This document shows, one piece after another, positions 33,970 through 42,276 of a stretch of DNA of 64,000 nucleotides; positions within the stretch are counted from its first letter, which is position 1, and every line of letters starts with the position of its first letter. The position numbers were made by a program, and so were the translations under genes. This stretch comes from Flammulina velutipes (lineage: Eukaryota; Basidiomycota; Agaricomycetes; Agaricales; Physalacriaceae): positions 90,001-154,000 of the forward strand of contig JAALGH010000016.1 of assembly GCA_011800155.1 (NCBI GenBank), given 5' to 3'. The notes below the pieces were generated by a model, which was not told the DNA's origin, did no database searches, and saw only the letters and a list, made by a program, of their open reading frames with translations.

Positions 33970-35119
33970 TCGGCCATTTCGGTGTTCGGACTTGGGTGAA
34001 ATAATTTTGATTTCACTCTGTCAGCGACTACAACGTCGCCAGACCACCCTACACGCTCGCTCACGCTCATAACTGCTCCTACCGCGTACGAACGACACGC
34101 GCCGACGCCGTCGATGTATGCCACATCATCGAGCAAGAAACCGCTAGCGCTGCCATCTGCGAGAAACAGAACGGTCGCCACCACTGTGCACCTCCAGCAT
34201 CCCCGCGCGGGTCTCGCCCTCTTTTAAACATCAATGTCGCTGCCGTACATATGGATACGCTATGGACTCAGAATATCGCGCATCAGACATCACGGACACA
34301 ATCGAGCCGCCCCGCCCCCCGCCATCCCGTTCTCCACCATTTTCGACATTGCGGCCCACTCGTAGCTCCTCCTTACCCCAAATTTTCACGTCTACCGTCT
34401 ACTATACCTACTCTATGCCCTCCCTCTCTTTCCTTATCCCATTCCGTCATTCTCCCCGTCGTCCCAAAGCCCGTGCCCCGCATTTCCCTCCCTCCTCTGT
34501 ATGTCCTATCGCTTCGCGTACCATTCTGTCCCTCTCGCGCTGTAGATATATTAATATACTTTGATTCTGACCCTCCCATCCAATACCGTGTGACGCAACG
34601 AACCATTCCGCCCAGCAACAATTTTATTGCGCCACACTGCATGTATTCCCCGTTTCACGTCGCCGTCTCATGCGACACTGTTTCCTGATGTCCCGCAATG
34701 GTAATCACTCATTATATCTATCCGACCACCCCCATAGTGCGCCACATCCCGCGGACCCCATTCTGGCTACCTCATCACGATGTATGCCACATTTACGGTC
34801 CTAGCATCTGTTTTACGCCACAGGAAAGGACGGTTCCTCATCATTCCCCGTCCCCGCAGGGTCCTGATGTCATCAAATGCCTGACCAGATTTCCCTGGAG
34901 CGCCACACCCCACACCTGCTCCTGCTGCCTAATCCATTCCCTGGCATGTGACCTATCTATCCCGACGTCCCAGCCCGCCCGCTATATGAGCCCCACCCGC
35001 CCCAGCCAGGCCCAGCCAGCCCGACCACCTATTTGACCCATGCCTAACTACGGGCAACAACTAGTTGTTTCGCCCCGCCACTACGGGCCAATAACTAGTT
35101 ATGCTTATGGTATAGGGTG
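33970..35119 (-). repeat. KDZ1 right terminal inverted repeat
   Basis: Inverted copy of 26496-27648 with few differences (one small indel near 34245). Ends GGTATAGGGTG at 35119. Confidence 0.9.
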
Positions 35120-35699
35120 TCTGACAACATACCTGTTCAAGACCACTGTCTTCATCATCGCCACCATCGTTGTCGTCACTTGCACCCGCCTCCTCCCGTG
35201 CTGGGCTCGGACTTGCCTGGCAACACTTTTTCTTCTTTGGCTTCACTTTTAACTTGGACGTTTTAGTGGGAGGAGGAGGCGGGTCATCAGACTCATCGGG
35301 ATTAGTGTGCGTAGCCTTCTTGGCTTTGCCTTTGCGTTTCGCAGGTTTCTTGGGTGGAAGAGGAGGATCATCGCTGTCGTCGTCGTTGGAGACATCAACA
35401 GTTGGGATCGACTCCCGCGCGCGCTTGGACTTCTGAGACTGTGTCGTCGGAGGTGCCATTCAAGATGAGGTATGTCGTTTTTTGTGCAGTGAACTTCATA
35501 TTTATATTCTTTCTTGCAGCTTTGAAGTGGGCAGAGGGTCATGGGCAGAGGGCTTAACATTGGGCAGAGAGCATGATATTGAGTAGCACTAGACTTGGGA
35601 ATGAGGTGTAGAAAAACATGTAGTACAGTGTGCGTAGCTGTAGGAGGTCTAGACCGGGTTTTGACCACATTTTTCACACGCCAGACTTCATCTAACTCA

Positions 35700-36650
35700 T
35701 GATTAGAGCATTATATACATATATCTTCGAATATAAGGTGTCCCCAGGTCATGGCAAGTTGATAGTGTGGCCAAAGCTGTGTGGTCCGGGTTTTTGGCAT
35801 TTTGATCATATCCAAGGGTTCTGTTGACCTGGGGACCTAACTGAGTGACATATACAATGCCCAAAGGTGTCTGGACGACCTACAAGTGGTTCCAGGTCAC
35901 TCCCAAGCGAGGGCAAAGTGCTGCTCCCTTTTTGGTGCTTTTTGATGGATTTTCAATAATGTTCTGCTTGTTTCTCAGCCAAATCTTCGTGTTTTTACAT
36001 GGTTCTTTGTGCTGCACACATCCATTTTTCAATAGGAAGACATCTAGACCAACCCCAGGTTGATCCGAGGTATGTTCTCCTCGATTAAAAATGCGCCACA
36101 CATCGTTTTATTATTGGTTTCAGTAGCTGCCACACCCCCATTTATGTTTCTGATAGTTAGAAAGAATTCTATTTTTCAACCTACAAACACCCCTCCCATA
36201 CCCTCCTCATACCCTAGCAATAGCCCAGTATTTATCCTGGTGCCACAATTGTACCCTGCTATCAATCCCCCATCCCCTATCCCCCATCCTATCTGCCCAT
36301 CAATCCATCAATCTCATCAATCCCTAGGTCCGGATTTTCCTGGTGCCACATTTCCTATCCCTATTCCCCATTCCCTGTCAATGATCCCCATCAATTCTCA
36401 TCAATTCCTAGGTCCGGATTTTCCTGGTGTCATATTTCCCCCAACCTGCTCCCCCATCATCTAGCCATCAACCCCATCAATTCCCATTCCTATATAAGCT
36501 AGCCAGTGCTATCTGCCCCAGCCGCCCCCAGAGCGTGCACATAACTAGTTATTGACCTCTACTTAGAGATCCTCTAAATAGAAGACCATATCTATATACA
36601 ACCCCCTCTGCCAGCAGGCCTATAACTAGTTATACCTACTTCTCTGGGTG
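35700..36650 (-). mobile_element. KDZ-type terminal arm inserted in the PIF-like transposase
   Basis: Read leftward from 36650 it begins CACCC, has AACTAGTT palindromes at about 36624 and 36542, then repeated TTTTCCTGGTGCCACA-type motifs, then sequence homologous to 11140-11766 (inverted). The left boundary is uncertain; a coding sequence and the partner arm were not found. Its tip abuts the PIF reading frame exactly at 36651. Confidence 0.6.
35790..35960 (+). repeat. Conserved noncoding module, copy 6
   Basis: Intact version: GACCTGGGGACCTAACTGAG, CATATACAATGCCC, CAAGTGGTTCCAGGTC, CAAAGTGCTGCTCCC, TTTTTGGTGC. It is continuous with TTTTTGGCATTTTGATCATA upstream, the sequence into which element L inserted at 11767. 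Confidence 0.75.
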
Positions 36651-37334
36651 AGCGTGAAGTTTTTTGTACCCATTATACGCCACACACTGGAAGTAGGTTG
36701 GGCGAGCGATGCATCAGATAGTACAATCAAGAAACCCCCATACTCTGTTCAAAGGAGCACCTGCATGGTATGTAGTATCTGCATATGACGTGAGATTGGC
36801 AGGGGAGAGGAGATGTGAATGGTCGAAATCTAGTAGATGCTTCCAGCGTTCATTTGTGGATAGCACAATGTTGTTGACAATCTGAGAAATATCGGATTGA
36901 GATTGATTAAAGCATGTTGATAGTTCACATATGTCGTCAGAGCTACGAAAATGTGCCAGTGTGAGTGCCAGAGCCTCTACACTGGAGAACACATAACACG
37001 TGGTTGTGACAATCACATTGGAAATTTCAAGGGCTTTAGTAAGTTCAACAATTTCTGAGGCAGTCATTCTATCACAACATGTAAGCTGAGAAGCCATGAA
37101 GATCAAGAGGACGCACCAAAAAGACCATAAGCAATCTGAGTCAGACATACTTCGCAACATGTCTTCTGAGATACAGGTGCCTCCTTGAGCAGGCCTTGGA
37201 GTGCGCTTGTACATTTCTGAGTCCTTCACAGCAAAGCAGTAGTGGGCCAGAGATGTAAGAATGTGTCGTTCCGTCAGGTTTGATGTAGAATACTCTTTGA
37301 GGACGTCAGAGAGGGGATATGAAGGCACTCGCAA
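36651..37334 (-). pseudogene. PIF/Harbinger-like (DDE Tnp4) transposase N-terminal relic
   Basis: About 220 residues of a PIF-type transposase. Visible are an HTH-like segment with VEALALTLAHFRS, a QSQSDISQIVNNIV helix, the family block RWKHLLDFDHSHLLSPANL, and the first catalytic segment VWGFLDCTI. A TGA (36716-36714) follows directly where the family has Arg, consistent with CGA to TGA. The frame then continues CIARPTYFQ and YNGYKKLHA up to 36651, where the KDZ-type terminus begins. The rest of the catalytic domain is not present in the window. Confidence 0.75.
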
Positions 37335-37378
37335 GGACTACTAGAACACATCGAAGTCAGACCATGATGGGAAAAGGG

Positions 37379-37805
37379 TAGGGTTTCAAGGTCAAGTCAA
37401 AGTGACTGTGAATGACCATTAATTTAGCTTGACTTGACTGCAGTTAAGGGTTTTGGTCAAGGTTTGGTCAAGGGTTAAGGGCAGTCAAGGTCACAGGTCA
37501 AGGCTAATCTTGAGAAATCTTTGACTGGTCCCTGTTGGTCAATAATTTTAATCAAGGTTAAATACTAAACCTATCTGAAACAGTCTAATACATAATAATA
37601 ATAGTAGTTTATTAGTTATTGACTGGTCATAACTCTTAACTTGACTGCAATTAACTGAATTTTAACTTGACTGATGTAAATCGGTCAAGGATTTTGACCG
37701 GTTAAAGTTAAGGTTAAGAGAAATCAAGGATTTTTCTTGACTGGTTAAGGTCAGGTCAAGAGAAATTTAGAGAATAACCTGACTTGACTTGACCTTAAAA
37801 CCCTA
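37379..37805. mobile_element. 427-bp MITE with perfect 8-bp target duplication GAAAAGGG
   Basis: GAAAAGGG occurs at 37371-37378 and 37806-37813. Ends TAGGGTTTCAAGGTCAAGTC and, reverse complemented, TAGGGTTTTAAGGTCAAGTC (one mismatch in 20). The interior is made of TTGACTGGTC/GTCAAGG palindromic repeats around an AT-rich centre. Same terminal logic (TAGGG...AAGG) as the other two 8-bp-duplication MITEs. Confidence 0.85.
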
Positions 37806-37813
37806 GAAAAGGG

Positions 37814-38310
37814 TGACACTGGATAGATGCTATGATTGTATGATTGTGTTGAAGCTGTCACAATGGAGTAAAGTTAAGCTGAAAAATACTAAGTCGCACT
37901 AAGTATATATTAATCTAGCCTTCTATGTAATTAGTAATGTACTATATATCTCCTAGGATATACTGACAGTTTCGAGTATATACTCGCACAAATATGCTCT
38001 AGTCTGATGTAAGAAATAAATATTCTTCTTACAATTTCAATAGAGGCTAGACTAAGATAGTCCTCCAACCTGTGCCTGACCTCGACTTCAGGTCGCTGGA
38101 TAAGATATGATACCGGCGGGCCTTTGTCAGCCCGTCCAGCTCACCGATACCGCCCGATGTATTAATCTGTTTTCAGCCTTAGCGTATTCTGTCAATGTCC
38201 AACGCTTCTCTGTTCGTCGTAGCATATGGCCGTCCTTTCAAGAGTCACATCGGCAGATCTTGGACTTTGTACAAAGGTGCGTCTTCGAGCTTTCTTTCTT
38301 TTCATTTCCA
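37814..38310. other. Spacer upstream of the uncharacterised gene
   Basis: AT-rich to about 38050. Nothing recognised other than the likely promoter and 5' UTR of the gene starting at 38311. Confidence 0.3.
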
Positions 38311-39996
38311 ATGGCTCCCGTCCGTTCAAGCTCCCACCGCCCTCCCTCAAGTCCTCGTACTGGGTCTCATCGTCGCTTCTTTACCCCTTCACCGCATGGA
38401 TCAGCGTTTCGCCAAAGTTATAGGCCTCTTGCTACGGATGGAATCGCGTCAGAAAGACTCGCCTTTCTTCCACACTATGTCTTGGACCCAACACCGGAGC
38501 AACGTCTCGAGTTCCTACGCGCCTCTCAGGATGCCTCCGACGGAGAGTACTTTTTAACCTTTGACCACCGGCGCAATACAGTCGAACGGGTGGATAGGTG
38601 AGTGTGGAGTTTTTATGTGCTGCCTGATATTTATGTTCGTCGCTAGGCCTCGCGCTACCTTTGGACGAACGAGACAAACAGTTGGAGGGGCCCGGCTTCT
38701 AACTTTCCTTGCGCAGAACACCCTACTCTGTGCGCATGCAGCAAATCTGACACGCAGTGACTTAGACTGTCGCATCGATGTACAGAATCGTGTCTGGATT
38801 GGAGACACCTGCATCAACGTCCTCGGAGCCAAACACGATGGCATACTTTGTGAATACTACGGTACACACCTTTTGCCTCTATTTTTTCCTGTATTCAACA
38901 CCCTCACTTCAGTCAAACTTGCGCCGTCAAAGTGGATTCCCCACGTCTATGAAGACGAGGATTCCGACGATGAAGAGTCTCCCCTGCCGTCTTCGCAGGA
39001 CTCGTCTAGCACGTCGGCGTCGCAGAGCTCGTCAAGCACGTCGGCGTCACAGAGCTCGTCGTCTTCACAGTCCCATTTGACACCGGCGAAACCACCTGCC
39101 AATGCCTCTTCTGGACCGATTCTCCAGCGCCCAACTCCCAATGAACTCATGCAGTTCTTGGCGGCCTTCACTGAGGTCGCAGACGACAAGCGCCTCCATC
39201 TCGTCGACACTGCTGCGTCGCCGTACGGCCCTATATATCGGGACTGCCAATATCTCCACCTCGACCAGTGGGCTCAACGTGCTACTATCGACGAGAAGAG
39301 GATCTCTGACATCACAGAGTCCTACGACGTCCTCCACTTCCACTTTGACCCAACGGCGCACCCCTGCAATCCATTCAACATGCATCCGTGTGTAGAGCTT
39401 GCACCGTATACTGGTAACACCGCCGAGCATCCGTCGTACTTCGATGTTGGTGTAGCTGAAGCCATACACTGGCTCATCTCCTTCGGCGTCATCCCGCACA
39501 CGATGACTGCCATGCAGGAGGATACACGTCCCTGTGCCGCCTGCAATAGCTACTTTTCGTCTTCTGCATACGATTTGCATCGCGTCGAAGGGTGTTGTGG
39601 CAACAGGCGAGGGGATCCCATTAAAAGTAAGGAGATTCTTTCTCTTGATTTGTTTTATCTAATCTCGCCACAGTCCCTTCGAAGACGACCCCGCACGATG
39701 CGCCGAGGATCGTCTGTCGGCGCTTTCCTACTTGGATTACACAGGAGAACAAGGGCTACCGACTGCCCGCTGAGTACTCTGAAGACCCATGCGCCGTCAC
39801 ATGGACGCTATGGAACTCGGTTGCCGGAGTACCAAGGGAGGTTTGGGTGTTGATACGCTCAGCCTACATCCAATGTGAGAGATGCCATCTCATACGCACA
39901 TACACGGCTCACTACGAGCATCTCGACACCCGTTACGGCCGCTGCGTAGATCCTGGGGAAGGTGTAACGGTGTGTTTCTTCTTGTTTCCTCATTGA
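38311..39996 (+). CDS. Uncharacterised spliced gene with Cys/His-rich C-terminal half
   Basis: Start 38311 (MAPVRSSS), chosen because an Arg/Ser/Pro-rich N-terminus leads in frame to the conserved-looking block ASERLAFLPHYVLDPT. Introns at about 38598-38646, about 38870-38935 and 39629-39673 have GT..AG ends and join frames cleanly. The middle carries an acidic stretch and a Ser-rich run (about 38985-39075) made of a repeated TSASQSSSS unit. The C-terminal half has possible zinc ligands: CAACNSYFSSSAYDLHRVEGCC (about 39537-39600) and, in the last exon, a C-x2-C-x12-H pattern followed by a final Cys (ERCHLIRTYTAHYEHLDTRYGRC). It ends TGA at 39994-39996. No catalytic motif and no family recognised. 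Intact, so it may be a real gene. Confidence 0.6.
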
Positions 39997-41182
39997 CAGC
40001 ACCTGATTCCCTTTAGCATATCTTGCGCGGGGGGTAGGTCACATCAGAGAACTTACGAGTACGTCTACTCCTACAACACAGCACCTGCTACTAACCTTGC
40101 ACCCCAGATTGCTTAATTTTGCTGGAATCAAATATCAACGTACGTCGTCCCCCCATATCGTCAGCATGAAGCACTGAGGTGCGCGCTAGTTGCCTCGAAC
40201 TGCTGAATGGAACGAATGGCGACCGCCAAATAGAACGACGAATAGAACGATTGGTGTGTTTCCCTTTTCAATGAATTAGGTCCGAAACTAATGGGCGCAT
40301 TGAGTAGCGCCTCTAGAGTATAGACCACCCCAATTCTTTGCTGAGATCATCGACCAGAACAATTACACGAAACGAACTGGTACGTTCTGGCGGCTTATTG
40401 TCGTTCAATCTGCTGACGGCTCCCCTTAGCTTTACAATTTACAGAAACTGCAAATACTTTACAAACTATATCTTACCGTCTTTACTTTGCAGCTTAAATA
40501 GTCCCACCCTGTCGCGTAGTGTAGAAATCAAGCCCTATTAATGCAAGATAGGTGCGCCACTACGTGAAAGTCCTGTTATAAGCACTGAATGAACAAAGGT
40601 GTGCAGCGACAATGAAGAGAGAACATAGAGGTCTAGACCAAATTATCATTGTATCTCCATTTGCGCAATTCATCACGTGCACGCGTGAGAGGCACTAACG
40701 GAATATAAACAACGAAGCCTCACTGCTTTCTTCCAACCACCACCTTCTGGGTCCGTCGAGCTGTGGCCGAAACCTTTTTTCACCTGGTGAGTGTTGGCTC
40801 TTTCCGCCTTGGATTGCCTTTGCCAAGGCTTGGGCGCATCGAGTGCTGACTGTCGCGACGTTTGGAGTCGACGTGTTGGGATCGTGCAGGTGACTTGCTG
40901 CCCCTCTGGCTCTCGCGGCGCATCTATGCCTCTACCAGGGCTAATGTGCTAGTGTCGCACAGAGGAGGCGGCTTGGACCTGTATTGGTCCCAAGCACTCT
41001 CTTTCTACATGCACAGACAGCTCCCTGACGCGTCGCGCCGTTGCTGAACGTGTCTGAGGTCATTTAATGAACAGTTCTGACCCTTCAGAAGCAGCCCCAC
41101 TCAGGCTCGTGCTTCAGCTCCTTTTTTGTATGCGCCGCATCTCCACCCGCCACGGCATGCTCACCAGGGAACTTTCAGATAA
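39997..41182. other. Spacer; probable TET2 promoter and 5' UTR
   Basis: No gene seen. A GTGAGT at about 40789 and TTTCAG at about 41172-41177 would make a 5' UTR intron ending six bases before the TET2 start codon at 41183. AATATAAAC at about 40703 is a possible TATA element. Speculative. Confidence 0.3.
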
Positions 41183-41226
41183 ATGAAGCTACGCAGCAGA
41201 AATTTTTACGCCGCCTACTCAACCTC
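41183..41226 (+). pseudogene. TET2 first coding exon, 5' part, cut by KDZ2
   Basis: ATG at 41183 opens a frame MKLRSRNFYAAYSTS whose last bases are the 7-bp target duplication CAACCTC. The same frame continues on the far side of KDZ2 from 51180 (KTIEPVFVPNVDISP). Removing KDZ2 and one duplication copy restores an uninterrupted exon. Confidence 0.75.
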
Positions 41227-42207
41227 CACCCTATGACATAGACATAACTAGATACAGAGCCCTAGTAGTGGGGCCAATTAACTAGTTACTGACTGTCGCA
41301 TTGGACAGCTAAATTAGGTAGGTACACTGGCTAGGGCGGGGCGGGATTACATAGCGGGGCACCTGGTTCGTCGGGGACTACACCCTGGGGCGCGCCACCG
41401 GTACGTAGGGGGCAGGGACTGGCCGTATGTGGCGCACCGGGAATGGTTGTCAGGGAAATCAGCTGATCAGTACCTACCGAAACCGGGCATCATCGGGGAT
41501 GGGTCGACAGGCGTGGCGCACGTTCGGATGCGTGGACCGGTAGCGTGGCGTACCTATAAACGGGGGCAGCGGGAATGGGTCCTGGCACGGCACCACACCT
41601 CGAGCGGGACTGGGGGGGGGGGGAAATAGAAGCGAAATAGATTGTACTACTGAAATATAGTGATACGTAGCGTAACGAATGGAAATGAATGAATGGTAGG
41701 TAAAAAAGAAATGTGGCGCATCGGAAATGGGAATGGGGGTTGGGAATTAGGAGCGGGTAAAAAAGGGGGCTGGAATAGATAGAATGTAATGCTATAATGC
41801 GAGGCGCCAGCGTTGGGGAAGGGCGGGAGGATAGATGGGCATACGGGATGGAAAATGGTCGGGGGGGCAGAAATCGCGTCGGGTAAAATGTACCCCGTTG
41901 GCCCCGCGGTGGTGAGAGCCGGTAGCGACAGTGAAGGCAAAGGTGCCAGTGAAGCGACAGCAAGGTTGTGTCACTCTGTCCCGCGGAGTGTCAAATATGC
42001 GCCTCCTGCGCTAGTTGCAATACTGGGGGCTGGTAGATGGTGATAGCGGCTCCTCGGCAGTCGACGACGACAAGAAAACAGCACACCGTGCAGGTCGAAC
42101 ACGTTGGCAGACGGCGAGAGGAGGGCAGAGAGTGGCGACGACATCATGGTCAGTAACAGAGTCCATCAATCCTTTGTCTCTCTAAGTCCAACGCCGAGAT
42201 CGCCGGC
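41227..42207 (+). repeat. KDZ2 left terminal inverted repeat
   Basis: Inverted copy of 50195-51172. GTGGCGCA/GTGGCGTA motifs in one orientation at 41428, 41512, 41545 and 41712; a G-run at about 41612-41621; AACTAGTT at about 41280. Confidence 0.9.
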
Positions 42208-42276
42208 GTATGGATCCATACACTTATCAATAATACTTCAAATACAGGAATACAACATTTTCCATTGCGTAAATAT

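Larger units (their letters stand above)
26496..35119. mobile_element. KDZ1: complete 8.6-kb KDZ DNA transposon
   Basis: Bounded by TIRs of about 1.15 kb (26496-27648, 33970-35119) that begin [T/C]ACCCTATACC and carry two AACTAGTT palindromes. Flanks are TCTAACA (26489-26495) and TCTGACA (35120-35126), a 7-bp duplication with one C/T change. Inside, a transposase gene reads + (30181-33934) and a chimeric accessory gene reads - (29837-27835), sharing a 343-bp divergent promoter interval. KDZ elements are known from fungi and protists (Kyakuja-Dileera-Zisupton). It is inserted in an intron of the hAT gene. The transposase has two premature stops, so it is not autonomous now. Confidence 0.9.
22879..35459 (-). 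pseudogene. hAT-family transposase gene, interrupted by a MITE and by KDZ1
   Basis: Cut-and-paste DDE transposase with an RNase H-like fold. Exon 1 (35459-35133) encodes a Lys/Asp/Pro-rich N-terminus ending GLEQ before a GTATGT donor. The intron holds the entire KDZ1. Exon 2 resumes near 26460 (IIQDKHDAAAG), is split by the MITE 25678-26387, and continues to about 25560. Then come a BED-like Cys/His exon (25468; CRAHCKQHWETYKARCE), the first catalytic Asp (MTADGWSADNN, about 24940), the second (LDNTSNN, about 24640), CFAHCINL (about 24510), and the Arg/Trp segment NTRWGTAHDM (about 24190). HPYYKLEWFQ lies at about 23680, and an acidic C-terminus ends at TGA 22881-22879. Introns are short GT..AG. 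The insertions and apparent frame damage make it dead. Confidence 0.75.

Noticed and set aside
10909..36650. The CACCC ends at 10909 and 36650 being two ends of one very large element
   Set aside because: Their outer 7-bp flanks differ (TGACATC against AGCGTGA), the host genes differ (pogo against PIF), and the terminal sequences belong to different subtypes.
41590..41622. G-run in the KDZ2 left TIR as a G-quadruplex or telomeric signal
   Set aside because: A single homopolymer run mirrored by a C-run in the right TIR. No telomere repeat is present.
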